DNA of 64,000 bases from Rhodobacterales bacterium (lineage in GTDB: Bacteria > Pseudomonadota > Alphaproteobacteria > Rhizobiales > Stappiaceae). A program made the position numbers and the translations under genes. Shown piece after piece: positions 1-8,897 of this stretch. The stretch is from the NCBI GenBank assembly GCA_008107755.1, contig VIRH01000058.1:310001-374000 (forward strand), given 5' to 3'. Numbering within the stretch: the first letter of the stretch is position 1; the number at the start of each line of letters is the position of its first letter. A model generated the notes under the pieces. It made no database searches, was not told where the DNA came from, and saw only the letters and a list, made by a program, of their open reading frames with translations.

Positions 1-395
1 GTCCTGATCGGCTGCGCCGTTCTGGGATGGCTGATGAATCGGGAGGGGTATCCGGTTGTCGCGGTGGTGATCGGGCTCATGCTGGGGTCCACCGCCATAC
101 GGAGCTGATCAGGGGTTTCCAGCTTTATTCCGGCAATCTCTTGGTCTTTTGGTCCAGCCCGATCTGCGTCGTGCTGATCGTTGCCACCCTGCTCAGCATC
201 GGGACAGCGCTGTGGAGAGCACGCTCGAGTTCAAATCCAACGGCGCCAGAACAAATATCGACCCCGGCGGCGTCCCGAAGAACGCCGCCGGGGTCGGTGT
301 CATGTCAGGCCGAGACGGTCTCCAGCAGGTGCTTGCCCGCCCTCGCCCTGACATCCTCGAAGCTCCACTCGGTCAGCAATTCACCGTTCCGGTAG
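1..395 (+). pseudogene. TctA-type permease, 3' end only, frameshifted
   Basis: The window opens inside a tripartite tricarboxylate transporter large permease. Frame 1 (1-108) reads a typical TctA C-terminal segment (GWLMNREGYPVV, then IGLMLGSTA) and stops at TGA 106-108. Frame 3 continues the family pattern from about 102 with ELIRGFQLYSGNLLVF, then a hydrophobic helix ending near 222. The two halves line up with the end of the intact TctA at 60895-62427, so one base is missing (or two extra) near 97-101. The frame-3 tail then runs through a hairpin into the antisense gene, which is not normal for TctA. Either the gene is broken or the base is a sequencing error; the 5' part lies outside the window. 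Confidence 0.6.
260..295 (-). terminator. Hairpin terminator behind nadV
   Basis: Perfect 13-bp inverted repeat (arms 260-272 and 283-295, GACCCCGGCGGCG and its complement) with a 10-nt loop. It lies 10 bp past the nadV stop and is followed on the minus strand by the T-rich run GATATTTGT. It may also stop transcripts arriving from the TctA side. Confidence 0.7.
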
Positions 396-1711
396 ACCGT
401 CTGAAGCCGGTCTTCACCTTCTGCGATGTCATCCAGCCGCGTCGCGGCAAGGGTCCCGTCCACCGAGACCACCGCCTGACGGCCGGCTTTCGAGGCCTTG
501 CCCGGATCTGTCGCCGGTTTCTTGGAGACATCGGCCCACTCGCCGCTGCCGGTTTCCATCGCGTTCGCCTTCATCGCAAAGCGCATGGTGTCGCGGTTGA
601 TCCGCTGCAGCATGCCGCCTCCCATTCCGAAGGCGATGTTGTCGATCGACCAGTCGTTCTCGACCATCTTGCCGACCAGTCTGCCGATCGTCGTCAGCGA
701 CATGCCGTCGCCCTGGATGATCCGGATCGCCGGGTCGAGGACCTTGGCGCCCTTTTCGTTGACGCTGCCACCGTAATGGCGCCACAGGGTTTCCAGAATG
801 CGCAGCGGGGTTTCGACCGGGTTGCCGGAATCAGGCCTTACGACGATTGTCGCTCCCGATTGAAGCACGCGCTCTTTCAGGCTGCCTGACCAGATGTTCT
901 CGACGGCGTTGTCGATGTCGTAACTGTCGGAGACGACGGCGACCATCTTTCCCTTCTGCGCGAACTGGTCGAGCATGTTCGCATAGGCATCCTCTTCGCG
1001 CTCCCGGCCCCAACTCGTCATCGTCGAGTGTTCTGCCGCTGGGATGGAGAAGCCGGGAACCTCGCCGCCGTAGAAGGTCATGGCCGCCTCGAGGGCTTCC
1101 ATCGTGTCCGTTCCGGCAAAGTTCACCAGATGCGCCATGCCACCGAGGCCCGCGCTTTGCGCCGAAGAGACGCCCCTTGCGCCGAAATCGTGCAGCTTGA
1201 ACGGTATCTGCGCATCCGGATCGTCAGAGGTCGCCATCAGTCCCTTGTAGATGGTCTGCTTGGCAAGGAACGACACGGTGGCAACTGTCGAGGGATACCA
1301 GATCGCGCGCAGAAGGCCGGTCTCGACCCAGGTCGTCAGCCAGGGCATGCGGGTGTCGGTGTTTTCCACCTGAACCATCGGCACGCCGCTCGGCACCAGA
1401 GCGCCTTCGGGCAAGGCCTTGATTTCCAGGGGAAACAGTCCGCCGTGGTCGTTGAGGATCTGCTCCCAGCCGGTCCGGTTGAACGGAACGCCATGAGCGG
1501 CGCAGATGGCCGTAGCTCGCTTGATGTCGTCCGCCGTGATTGGCTTCAGCAGGACGTCCTTCAGATAGGCCTGCAGCCCGAAGAACAGGACGTGGCTGGA
1601 AAAGTCGTTCGCACGCGCCTCGACATAGGCCGAGATCCGACGGGCTTCAGGAGGGTATTGCAGGAAGTGCGACTGCTTGTAGCTGTCGGTCGCCAAAAGC
1701 GGATTCGTCAT
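305..1711 (-). CDS. nadV: Nicotinamide phosphoribosyltransferase (NadV/NAMPT)
   Basis: Converts nicotinamide and PRPP to NMN, the first step of direct nicotinamide salvage in the cytoplasm. The 468-residue length fits the NAMPT family. Family motifs are visible: HDFGARGVSS near 174-183, PAAEHST at 224-230 containing the catalytic-type histidine, VVRPDSG near 290-296, QGDGM near 333-337 and FGMGGGM at 361-367. The ATG at 1711 is chosen because GAGGAG lies about six bases upstream; the open frame extends to 1771 without such a site. It is the second gene of an operon with nadM 62 bp upstream, whose product uses NMN. Confidence 0.92.
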   Translation of the reverse strand: MTNPLLATDSYKQSHFLQYPPEARRISAYVEARANDFSSHVLFFGLQAYLKDVLLKPITADDIKRATAICAAHGVPFNRTGWEQILNDHGGLFPLEIKALPEGALVPSGVPMVQVENTDTRMPWLTTWVETGLLRAIWYPSTVATVSFLAKQTIYKGLMATSDDPDAQIPFKLHDFGARGVSSAQSAGLGGMAHLVNFAGTDTMEALEAAMTFYGGEVPGFSIPAAEHSTMTSWGREREEDAYANMLDQFAQKGKMVAVVSDSYDIDNAVENIWSGSLKERVLQSGATIVVRPDSGNPVETPLRILETLWRHYGGSVNEKGAKVLDPAIRIIQGDGMSLTTIGRLVGKMVENDWSIDNIAFGMGGGMLQRINRDTMRFAMKANAMETGSGEWADVSKKPATDPGKASKAGRQAVVSVDGTLAATRLDDIAEGEDRLQTVYRNGELLTEWSFEDVRARAGKHLLETVSA

Positions 1712-1773
1712 TGTGAACTCCTCACGTGACATTTTTCGGTAATGCCCGCGGGCCTCACCCGCAGGCGGCAAGA

Positions 1774-2838
1774 TCAGAGATCAGCCATCATGCTGATGAT
1801 CGACCAGTGGTCCTCGAAGAACTGTTCGGATTCCAGATCCCCGAGGCGGTACCAGTTGGCGGCCCGGGCATCGTCGCCGCCGGTCACCGAAAACAGCTCC
1901 CGCCGTTCGGGAAGCCGGAACAGGAACGCGTGGGTGATGACCCGGCCACGCAGCGACCTGTCAGGATGGTCGAAAACACGTGTTCTCGCGCTGTCGATGA
2001 AGGAGGCCAGCATGGCGGGCGGAATTTCGCCCTTGCTGTCGCTGATCGCGGTTTCCTCCTTCAATTCACGTATCGCGGCATCGCGGATGCTTTCGCTCGG
2101 GTCAAGAAACCCGCCGGGCAATGCCAGCAGCCCTTTGCCCGGGGCCTGGCCACGCTCGACCAGCAGGATGTTGCCGGACTGGACCACCACCGCGTCGACG
2201 GTGACGAATGGCCCCCGCCCCCACTGCTTCGGATAGGCCTCCAGATACTCCGCTTCCTCGAGCAGGATCCGGAAGGTGTCCGTCAGGGTGAAAGCGCTCA
2301 GCCATTCGGCAACCCCGTCAGACAGGACCGAGTGAGAAACAGTCGGGATCCTCTGGAAGAGGTGCTTGCGGACGTCGGTGGATGAAAACGTGCCGTACTG
2401 GCTCGCCAGTTGCACATTCCCCCATTCAGGAAAGAGCTTCAGGTAATAGCTCGTGCGATCCTTGCCGTAGCCGGCCAGTGCGATCCGGATATCCTTGAGC
2501 CCATGCAGCACGATGCCACCCTTGTTGTAATGCTCAAGCACCGTCTCGTTGACCGCGCGCTGGACCTCGGCGCACCAGGCCGTGTCCGAGTAAATGTGAT
2601 CGGGAACCGCCTTCAGGATCAGGCGACCGGTCGCGATCTCGTGCTTGAACACCTTGCCGAACATGTCAGCACGTTCGTCGAAGGTGAAGGGATCGCGGGG
2701 CGTGCGGGGCTGGCGCGCAGAACCGACCAGAACGATAAGCGTTTCAACCTGTTCCAGCGCTGCGCGAATAACAGCCTCGTGGCCAACATGGAGCGGTTGG
2801 AAACGGCCGATGAAGACGCCGTAGTCATAGTGAGACAT
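1774..2838 (-). CDS. nadM: Bifunctional NMN adenylyltransferase / Nudix hydrolase
   Basis: The 354-residue protein has two domains. The N-terminal nucleotidyltransferase (about 1-175) has GRFQPLHVGH at 11-20, carrying the HxGH-type signature, and FSSTDVR near 151-157; it should adenylate NMN to NAD. The C-terminal Nudix domain (about 208-345) has a full Nudix box from G242 to about 264 (REL..EE core), expected to hydrolyse ADP-ribose. With nadV directly downstream, the pair turns nicotinamide into NAD and recycles ADP-ribose. A 29-bp palindrome lies 54 bp upstream of the start and is the likely control site. No regulator gene of the pathway is in the window. Confidence 0.92.
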   Translation of the reverse strand: MSHYDYGVFIGRFQPLHVGHEAVIRAALEQVETLIVLVGSARQPRTPRDPFTFDERADMFGKVFKHEIATGRLILKAVPDHIYSDTAWCAEVQRAVNETVLEHYNKGGIVLHGLKDIRIALAGYGKDRTSYYLKLFPEWGNVQLASQYGTFSSTDVRKHLFQRIPTVSHSVLSDGVAEWLSAFTLTDTFRILLEEAEYLEAYPKQWGRGPFVTVDAVVVQSGNILLVERGQAPGKGLLALPGGFLDPSESIRDAAIRELKEETAISDSKGEIPPAMLASFIDSARTRVFDHPDRSLRGRVITHAFLFRLPERRELFSVTGGDDARAANWYRLGDLESEQFFEDHWSIISMMADL

Positions 2839-2891
2839 TCGAGACTCCCTCGAATTGGTGAAGTGTCAGCCGAACTCCTCGGCTGCCGATA

Positions 2892-2920
2892 TTGCTAATA
2901 CTCAAAATGAGCATTAGCAA
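2892..2920. promoter_or_regulatory. Palindromic operator upstream of nadM-nadV
   Basis: Near-perfect 29-bp palindrome with arms TTGCTAATACTCA and TGAGCATTAGCAA around AAA; only one position pair mismatches. It lies between the nadM start (2838) and the divergent DUF2892 gene. NAD salvage genes are commonly repressed by dedicated factors (NrtR, NadQ families), but I cannot assign this site to one of them. Confidence 0.6.
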
Positions 2921-3046
2921 GAGTGATTTGTTGAATTTGGTAAAAAAATCAAAGCCCGGAGTTTGAGCAGGTGCCATGAAGGTTTCTACTCACAAGGAAA
3001 TGCTGGCATTTCGCTTTCCCAAAGCTACTATCTTCATAGTTGCGAA

Positions 3047-3058
3047 TATTTATAAATA
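3047..3058. promoter_or_regulatory. AT-rich palindrome before DUF2892 gene
   Basis: Perfect 12-bp palindrome TATTTATAAATA ending 14 bp before the ATG at 3073. It may be an operator (for example of ArsR-type regulators, which often control DUF2892 genes) or simply an AT-rich promoter element. Confidence 0.3.
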
Positions 3059-3072
3059 ACTGGAGATGCAAG

Positions 3073-3276
3073 ATGACGGTGGAACGCGCGATCCTTCTTG
3101 TCGTCGGCGTGCTGATTGTCGCGTCTGTGCTGCTTAGTGTTTACGTCAACCTCAACTAGCTGTGGCTGACGGGACTGTTGGGGGCTCACCTCGTTCAGGC
3201 CTCTTTCACCGGCTTGTGCCCGGTCGTCATGGTCCTGAAGAAAATGGGCCTCCCGCAGCGTGCCGGCTTCTCCTGA
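3073..3276 (+). pseudogene. DUF2892 (YgaP-type) membrane protein interrupted by in-frame TAG
   Basis: ATG 3073 is preceded by GGAG. The frame gives a 28-residue hydrophobic peptide (MTVERAILLVVGVLIVAS..) and stops at TAG 3157-3159. Reading on in the same frame gives LWLTGLLGAHLVQASFTGLC, then PVVMVLKKMGL, ending at TGA 3274-3276. The whole reads as a complete 67-residue DUF2892 protein: two membrane helices and the usual SAFTGxCP-like block. The family normally has an aromatic residue, often Trp, at the stop position, so a TGG-to-TAG change is the simplest reading. Reading frame and sequence are otherwise intact, so the mutation is recent, a sequencing error, or read through. Confidence 0.65.
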
Positions 3277-3329
3277 CGCCTGAAACCGTTGCCCTCCCAA
3301 ACTGGCGGGAGGCATGCCATTTTGGCACG

Positions 3330-4370
3330 TCAGTTCCAGCTCAGCACGACCTTCCCCGCTTCGCCGGACTTCATTGCGGCAAAGCCGTCGCGAAAATCAT
3401 CCACGGCAAAGCGGTGCGTGATGACGTTGCGCACGTCGAGGCCGTTCTGCAGCATGGCGATCATCTTGTACCAGGTCTCGAAGATCTCCCGGCCATAAAC
3501 GCCCTTGATGGTGATCGCCTTGAAGACGATGCGCGACCAGTCAACCGGTGACTTTCCGGGCGGAATGCCGAGAAGCGCAATGCGCCCGCCCATCACGAGG
3601 TTCTCGACCATCTGATCGAGCGCGGCCTGATTGCCCGACATCTCAAGCCCGACATCAAAGCCCTGCTTCATGCCGAGACGTTTCTCGATGCCCTTCAGGT
3701 CTTCCTCTGCAACATTGACCGGGACGACGTCAGTTACCCGTGTCGCCAGATCCAGCCGGGACTGATTGACATCGGTGATGACCACATTACGCGCCCCGAC
3801 ATGCCGGGCAACCGCTGCGGCCATGATCCCGATCGGCCCAGCCCCTGTAATGAGAACGTCCTCGCCGACAAGGTCGAAACTGAGGGCCGTGTGAACCGCA
3901 TTGCCGAGCGGGTCGAGGATCGCACCGATCTCGTCATCGATCTCGTCCGGCAGCGGAACCACATTGAAGGCCGGCAGGCACAGGTATTCGGCAAAGGCCC
4001 CCTGTTCGTTGACACCAATCCCGCGAGTTTCCGGGTCGAGATGAAACTTCCCGGACCGCGACTGGCGCGAATGCATGCCGATCAGGTGTCCCTCGCCCGA
4101 ACAGCGCTGCCCGATCTCAAGATCCGTGACGTTGCGCCCCAGTTCCACGATCTCTCCGGCGAATTCATGTCCAGTGATCAGCGGAACCGGAACCGTTTTC
4201 GATGCCCACTCGTCCCAGTTCCAGATATGGATATCCGTGCCGCAGATGCCCGTCTTGTTGATCCGGATCAGAACATCATCTGGACCGATTTCCGGAACCG
4301 GTGAGCGGACCATCCAGAGCCCTTCTTTCGGCTCGGACTTGCAAAGCGCCTTCATCTGGTTGCTGCTCAC
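3330..4370 (-). CDS. tdh: L-threonine 3-dehydrogenase, structural-zinc-less variant
   Basis: Zinc-dependent medium-chain dehydrogenase that oxidises threonine to 2-amino-3-ketobutyrate with NAD+. The 346 residues align closely with E. coli Tdh. Catalytic zinc residues remain (C43 in GICGTD, H68-E69 in TGHEF) and the Rossmann motif GAGPIG is near 176. The four cysteines of the structural zinc lobe are gone: in E. coli numbering the CGHCRNC...C block is replaced here by GMHSRQS...D (residues 98-112). It starts with GTG, overlapping the kbl stop in a GTGA junction, so the two genes are translationally coupled. Together they make glycine and acetyl-CoA. Confidence 0.93.
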   Translation of the reverse strand: MSSNQMKALCKSEPKEGLWMVRSPVPEIGPDDVLIRINKTGICGTDIHIWNWDEWASKTVPVPLITGHEFAGEIVELGRNVTDLEIGQRCSGEGHLIGMHSRQSRSGKFHLDPETRGIGVNEQGAFAEYLCLPAFNVVPLPDEIDDEIGAILDPLGNAVHTALSFDLVGEDVLITGAGPIGIMAAAVARHVGARNVVITDVNQSRLDLATRVTDVVPVNVAEEDLKGIEKRLGMKQGFDVGLEMSGNQAALDQMVENLVMGGRIALLGIPPGKSPVDWSRIVFKAITIKGVYGREIFETWYKMIAMLQNGLDVRNVITHRFAVDDFRDGFAAMKSGEAGKVVLSWN

Positions 4371-5554
4371 GACAGAACTCCCGTCGCCTTGCCGGCCTTT
4401 GCGAAAGCATCGAGCGCGCGATCCAGATCCTCACGGGTCAGGGCCGCGTTCATCTGCGTTCTGATGCGCGCCTGTCCCCTCGGGACGACCGGGAAGAAGA
4501 AGCCCGACACATAGACACCTTCGTCGAACAGTTTCGAAGCCATATCCTGTGCCAGCTTCGCCTCGCCCAGCATGACCGGAATGATCGGATGTTCGCCTGG
4601 CAGCAGCGAGAAGCCGAGCGCATCCAGACCGCTGCGCCAGTAGGCGGAATTGTCAACCAGCTTCTGACGCAACTCGTCGCCTTCTTCCACGAGCCGGATC
4701 GCCTCAAGGCCGCTCATTACCACGGCGGGCGGAAGCGAGTTGGAGAAAAGATATGGCCGCGCCCTTTGGCGAAGAAGGTCGATGACGGGCTGCGGCCCGG
4801 CGATATAACCGCCGATGCCACCGCCCAGCGCCTTGCCGAGAGTGCCGGTCAGAATGTCGACATCAACACCGAAATGGGCAGGCGTCCCCTCACCCTTCGG
4901 TCCCATGAAGCCCGTTGCATGGCAGTCGTCGACCATGACGACCGCGTCGTATTTCTTCGCAAGCGTCGTGATCTCGGGAAGTTTCGCCAGATAGCCATCC
5001 ATGGAAAAGACGCCGTCCGTCGCGACCATGATGTGACGCACTCCCGCTTCGCGGGCTTCTTTGAGTTTCGCTTCCAGATCGGCCATGTCGGAGTTGGCAT
5101 ATCGATAGCGCTGCGCCTTGCAGAGCCTTATGCCGTCGATGATCGAGGCATGATTGAGCGCGTCCGATATGATCGCGTCCTCAGGGCCGAGCAACGGCTC
5201 GAACAGGCCTCCATTGGCGTCGAAACAGGCGGCGAACAGAATGGAGTCGTCCTTGCCGAGGAAGCGGGCGATGCGTTGTTCAAGGTCCCGGTGAATATCC
5301 TGCGTGCCGCAGATGAAGCGGACCGATGCCATGCCGTAACCCTTTGGCTCCAGCGCCTTGCGCGCCGCCTCTTCCAGGGCCGGATGGTCGGCAAGACCGA
5401 GATAATTGTTGGCGCACAGATTGATGACCTCACGACCGCCGACCGTGATCCGGCCCGCCTGGGGTGACGTGATCATCCGCTCGCGCTTGTAGAGCCCCTC
5501 CGCTTCGATGTCCTTCAGGGTATCGCTTATGTGGGACAGAAAGGCACTGGTCAC
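4367..5554 (-). CDS. kbl: Glycine C-acetyltransferase (2-amino-3-ketobutyrate CoA ligase)
   Basis: PLP enzyme that cleaves 2-amino-3-ketobutyrate with CoA into glycine and acetyl-CoA. Strong match to E. coli Kbl over the whole length: [24 protein letters not shown] and [11 protein letters not shown] blocks, with the Schiff-base lysine K241 in [11 protein letters not shown] place the start at GTG 5554, which has GGAGG five bases upstream and gives 395 residues, near the family's 398; the open frame extends to 5620 with no comparable site. First gene of the kbl-tdh operon; the XRE-cupin regulator gene lies upstream in the same direction. Confidence 0.93.
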   Translation of the reverse strand: MTSAFLSHISDTLKDIEAEGLYKRERMITSPQAGRITVGGREVINLCANNYLGLADHPALEEAARKALEPKGYGMASVRFICGTQDIHRDLEQRIARFLGKDDSILFAACFDANGGLFEPLLGPEDAIISDALNHASIIDGIRLCKAQRYRYANSDMADLEAKLKEAREAGVRHIMVATDGVFSMDGYLAKLPEITTLAKKYDAVVMVDDCHATGFMGPKGEGTPAHFGVDVDILTGTLGKALGGGIGGYIAGPQPVIDLLRQRARPYLFSNSLPPAVVMSGLEAIRLVEEGDELRQKLVDNSAYWRSGLDALGFSLLPGEHPIIPVMLGEAKLAQDMASKLFDEGVYVSGFFFPVVPRGQARIRTQMNAALTREDLDRALDAFAKAGKATGVLS

Positions 5555-5631
5555 GGCATCCTCCGGTAAAATGGATATTTCGTCTACTATGACGGATTTC
5601 ATGGAAGCAGAAAAGGGCAACGCTTCGTATT

Positions 5632-5649
5632 ACGGAAACAGATTTCCGT
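5632..5649. promoter_or_regulatory. Inverted repeat in kbl promoter region
   Basis: ACGGAAA-CAGA-TTTCCGT, perfect 7-bp arms, in the 110-bp gap between the regulator gene and kbl. It shares ACrGAA..TTCyGT with the repeat at 6248-6266 upstream of the regulator's own start, so it is a candidate operator for that XRE-cupin protein. Confidence 0.45.
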
Positions 5650-5664
5650 TCGATGGAGCTCCGC

Positions 5665-6225
5665 TCAGAATTTCACCACCATCAGGATCGCCCGCGCAGG
5701 CCCGTCCAGTGCCGCGATGGAATGAGACACGTCCGCAGCGTAGCGTGCGGTATCCCCTTTGGATATCGCTCCCTTTGCCACGCCGGAGGTCACCTCCATC
5801 CGGCCCTCTTCGGCAATGAGCTGCTCGCGTGTTCCACGCTCGTGCGGTCTGCTTTCCAGTCTCCCGCCGGCGGCAAAGATCAGTTCGTAGACCTCGAACG
5901 TGCCGGTATCCTGCGGCGACGAGAGGATCCGGATCTTGCAGCCGTCGCCCGCCCTGTCGAGGGCAGGTGTCTGGTGCTCGTGGACGATTTCCACCCGGTC
6001 CTCGGACGTCTCTTCGGCAAGCAGCCCGGCAAAATCCACTCCCAGCGCCCGCGTCAGGTTGAAAAGCGTTGCCACCGTCGGATTGGACTCGCCCCGTTCG
6101 ATCTGACTCACCATGGATCTGGACACCCCGGAGAGTTTTTCAACCGCCTCCAGTGAAAGCCCTTGCGCGCGGCGCGCCTTCTTCAGGCGTTCGGGCAAAC
6201 GGGCGAGAATATCTGAATCTGTCAT
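5665..6225 (-). CDS. XRE-family regulator with C-terminal cupin domain
   Basis: 186-residue transcription factor. Residues about 10-65 form a helix-turn-helix ([20 protein letters not shown], then IERGESNPT), and the rest is a cupin fold likely to sense a small ligand. The ATG at 6225 begins right before the HTH; the open frame continues upstream to 6498 but without domain content. It sits directly upstream of kbl-tdh on the same strand, and similar inverted repeats flank it, suggesting that it controls kbl-tdh and itself. The ligand (threonine, glycine or a derivative) is inference. Confidence 0.85.
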   Translation of the reverse strand: MTDSDILARLPERLKKARRAQGLSLEAVEKLSGVSRSMVSQIERGESNPTVATLFNLTRALGVDFAGLLAEETSEDRVEIVHEHQTPALDRAGDGCKIRILSSPQDTGTFEVYELIFAAGGRLESRPHERGTREQLIAEEGRMEVTSGVAKGAISKGDTARYAADVSHSIAALDGPARAILMVVKF

Positions 6226-6247
6226 CACGGAATTAAAATCCGCTCCG

Positions 6248-6266
6248 ACAGAATTGGCAATTCTGT
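6248..6266. promoter_or_regulatory. Inverted repeat upstream of XRE-cupin gene
   Basis: ACAGAATT-GGC-AATTCTGT, perfect 8-bp arms, 23 bp upstream of the regulator start. A related partial element (ACGGAATT..ATCCGC) lies at about 6227-6242. It is probably an autoregulatory operator. Confidence 0.45.
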
Positions 6267-6397
6267 TTTCCCGAAAGACCTGTGAGGACATGACAGGCTG
6301 CAGTGAACGAGGCCACGAATTCGCGAAAACATGCGAAGCCCGTCGTATTCCCGTAGAAGGCCGTCGCATCCGAAACATTTTTTGCAGCGCGACGTCC

Positions 6398-6426
6398 CCT
6401 AGCCTTTTTACATTTCCACGGCTAGG
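6398..6426 (+). promoter_or_regulatory. Hairpin in the fhs leader
   Basis: CCTAGCC and GGCTAGG (perfect 7-bp arms, 15-nt loop) end 34 bp before the fhs ATG. It could be an RNA hairpin in the leader or an operator. It does not match a riboswitch I recognise. Confidence 0.3.
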
Positions 6427-6460
6427 TGTGGCGGAGTGCAACCGCCCCGGAGACCCCAAT

Positions 6461-8131
6461 ATGGCCAGCGACATCGAAATTGCCCGCGCCGCGAGCATGA
6501 AGCCAATTCAGGACATCGGTGCGCGGCTCGATGTTCCCGAAGAAGCCTTGCTGCCATACGGTCGAACAAAGGCCAAGATCTCCGCCGACTTCATCAGATC
6601 GCTTGAGGGCAGACCCGACGGCAAGCTCATCCTGGTCACCGCGATCAACCCGACGCCGGCCGGCGAAGGCAAGACGACGACGACGGTCGGCCTCGGGGAT
6701 GGTCTCAACCGTATCGGTAAGAAGGCGATGATCTGCCTGCGCGAACCGTCTCTCGGGCCGTGCTTCGGCATGAAGGGCGGCGCGGCCGGCGGCGGACGCG
6801 CGCAGATCGTGCCGATGGAAGACATCAACCTGCATTTCACCGGGGATTTTCATGCCATCACGTCGGCGCATAATCTTCTGGCGGCTCTGATCGAGAACCA
6901 CATCTACTGGGGCAACGAGCTTGATATCGACCTTCGCCGGGTCACCTGGCGGCGCGTGATGGACATGAACGACCGGGCGTTGCGGTCCATCGTCTGCTCG
7001 CTCGGCGGCGTTTCCAACGGGTTCCCGCGCGAGGGTGGCTTCGACATCACGGTCGCTTCGGAGATCATGGCCATTCTTTGCCTTGCAAGCGATCTGGACG
7101 ACCTTCAGAAGCGTCTCGGCAACATCGTCGTCGCCTATCGCCGCGACCGCACGGCCATCACCGCCCGTGATCTGGAAGCCGATGGCGCCATGACGGTTCT
7201 GCTGAAAGAGGCCATGCAGCCCAATCTCGTCCAGACGCTGGAGAACAACCCGGCGTTCGTCCACGGCGGTCCCTTTGCCAACATCGCGCATGGCTGCAAC
7301 TCAGTCGTTGCGACGAAAACCGCGCTCAAGCTGGCGGACTACGTGGTGACCGAAGCCGGTTTCGGCGCGGATCTCGGCGCGGAGAAGTTCTTCGACATCA
7401 AATGTCGCAAGGCCGGTCTTCATCCTGATGCTGCCGTTATCGTCGCGACGGTGCGAGCGCTGAAGATGAATGGCGGTATTTCCAAGGAGGACCTCGGCGC
7501 TGAAAATGTCGAGGCTGTCCGGCAGGGATGCGCCAACCTGGGCCGCCATATCGAGAACGTCAAACAGTTCGGCGTTCCCGCCGTCGTCGCCATCAACCAC
7601 TTCACCGCCGATACCGATGCGGAAGTGGAAGCGGTCAAGGCCTATTGTGCGGAACTCGGCGTCGAGGCGGTGCTCGCCACCCATTGGGCCGACGGATCGG
7701 CCGGCACGGAAGCGCTGGCGAACAAGGTGGTGGAGCTTGCCGAGAGCGGGCTTGCCCAGTTTGACCCCATCTACGAAGACGCCGTGCCGCTCTTCGAGAA
7801 GATCGAAACCGTCGCACGGCGCATCTACCGGGCCGAGGAAGTCATTGCCGACAAGAGCGTGCGCGACCAGTTGCACCGCTGGGAAGAAGACGGCTTCGGC
7901 GACCTGCCCGTCTGCATGGCCAAGACGCAATATTCCTTTTCCACCGACCCGACACTGCGCGGCGCGCCGACCGGACATAGCGTCCCGGTGCGTGAGGTCC
8001 GCCTGTCAGCGGGTGCCGGCTTCATCGTGGCGATCTGCGGAGAGATCATGACCATGCCCGGCCTGCCGCGCGTCCCCTCGGCCAATCACATCCGGCTGAA
8101 CGGCGACGGGCAGATCGAAGGCCTGTTCTAG
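6461..8131 (+). CDS. fhs: Formate-tetrahydrofolate ligase
   Basis: Interconverts formate, ATP and THF with 10-formyl-THF, ADP and phosphate. The 556-residue length is typical. The ATP-binding loop PAGEGKTTT is at 66-74, and the family blocks [20 protein letters not shown] and [11 protein letters not shown] are intact. The ATG at 6461 starts the conserved sequence and has GGAG upstream; the frame is open back to 6113 but that part overlaps the divergent promoter. Placed ahead of the corrinoid methyl-transfer genes, it probably runs in the ATP-forming direction, releasing formate from methyl groups oxidised on THF. Confidence 0.95.
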   Translation: MASDIEIARAASMKPIQDIGARLDVPEEALLPYGRTKAKISADFIRSLEGRPDGKLILVTAINPTPAGEGKTTTTVGLGDGLNRIGKKAMICLREPSLGPCFGMKGGAAGGGRAQIVPMEDINLHFTGDFHAITSAHNLLAALIENHIYWGNELDIDLRRVTWRRVMDMNDRALRSIVCSLGGVSNGFPREGGFDITVASEIMAILCLASDLDDLQKRLGNIVVAYRRDRTAITARDLEADGAMTVLLKEAMQPNLVQTLENNPAFVHGGPFANIAHGCNSVVATKTALKLADYVVTEAGFGADLGAEKFFDIKCRKAGLHPDAAVIVATVRALKMNGGISKEDLGAENVEAVRQGCANLGRHIENVKQFGVPAVVAINHFTADTDAEVEAVKAYCAELGVEAVLATHWADGSAGTEALANKVVELAESGLAQFDPIYEDAVPLFEKIETVARRIYRAEEVIADKSVRDQLHRWEEDGFGDLPVCMAKTQYSFSTDPTLRGAPTGHSVPVREVRLSAGAGFIVAICGEIMTMPGLPRVPSANHIRLNGDGQIEGLF

Positions 8132-8207
8132 GTCTCTCCGGCAGAGATAAGCTCACCTCGGCGAAGTCAGAAGGCCGCATGTCGCTTCGGATTCGGTCTG
8201 AGTTGCC

Positions 8208-8693
8208 CTACCGCGTCCTCAGCCAGCGGTATTCGATCGTCGGCTCTCCGGCGACACAAGCAATGTCGCTTGCAGAGGCCTGCCGCTTGCGGCCTGCATA
8301 GGCGACTGCCTGCTGCTCCGTCGTGCAAACTGGCCGCGACAGGACGGTGTATCCCTTTGCAGCCAGGCAACGGTTGAACTGCCTAGCCCGCAAGGCATCG
8401 TTCGGATCGTAGCTGGTTATGGCTGTCTGGTAGGGATAGCCGCCGTAGCCGTAACACGAGAAACCGGTGCAAAAGCCCGGTGAGAAACCGCCACCGATGC
8501 TCGTGGACCTGACCTTGTAGGCGGGCGGCACCTCGCGCAGGGCCGCGACCTGACAGGTATCTATGACTTCCCGGCGCTGTTCGACGGTCGAACCTGTCTT
8601 GTGAACGATATTGGCGGAACCGCCCAGTGTCTGGCATGCGGCCAGCACGGCGCCTGCCGCCAGCAACGTCGCCCCCCGGCGATAGCGTTTCAT
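8208..8693 (-). CDS. Putative lipoprotein, unknown function
   Basis: 161-residue protein with a basic N-terminus, a hydrophobic stretch and a lipobox ending at C20 (AVLAAC), so it should be a lipid-anchored envelope protein. The middle part is Gly/Tyr/Cys-rich (SCYGYGGYPYQ), and further cysteines are spread through the chain, which suggests disulfides. I do not recognise the family. It is transcribed against fhs and the corrinoid gene, so it is probably an unrelated insertion in the block. The ATG at 8693 is used; a longer open frame upstream lacks a signal sequence. Confidence 0.75.
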   Translation of the reverse strand: MKRYRRGATLLAAGAVLAACQTLGGSANIVHKTGSTVEQRREVIDTCQVAALREVPPAYKVRSTSIGGGFSPGFCTGFSCYGYGGYPYQTAITSYDPNDALRARQFNRCLAAKGYTVLSRPVCTTEQQAVAYAGRKRQASASDIACVAGEPTIEYRWLRTR

Positions 8694-8712
8694 CTGCGTT
8701 ACCCTTGCATAT

Positions 8713-8729
8713 GTCAGGCCGTGCCTGAC
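8713..8729. promoter_or_regulatory. Inverted repeat upstream of the lipoprotein gene
   Basis: GTCAGGC-CGT-GCCTGAC, perfect 7-bp arms, 19 bp upstream of the lipoprotein start. It may be an operator or a leader hairpin. Confidence 0.3.
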
Positions 8730-8897
8730 TGGACCCAATTTAACCGGAAGTGAGAGCACGGAGCCCGCCGCGCCACAACCCCTTCCCTTGCTGTCGCGTA
8801 GGAGACTTGGCATGTCGTATTGAGAATATCGGCAATTTCGCATTGAGGCATAAGCTTTTAAACTTGAAGCCAGCGTTGCGCTTTCCGGGAGCTGCCC

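Noticed and set aside
3157..3159. Pyrrolysine as the meaning of the in-frame TAG
   Set aside because: No pyl genes in the window, DUF2892 is not a pyrrolysine family, and a TGG-to-TAG change is simpler.
3034..3315. 93-residue minus-strand frame over the DUF2892 gene
   Set aside because: Antisense shadow; hydrophilic, low-complexity composition and no family pattern, while the plus strand gives a good DUF2892 match.
4301..5467. 388-residue plus-strand open frame
   Set aside because: Antisense to kbl with no recognisable motif or ribosome site.
8730..8897. Cobalamin riboswitch before the corrinoid gene
   Set aside because: No B12-box-like sequence and the leader is too short for the usual structure.
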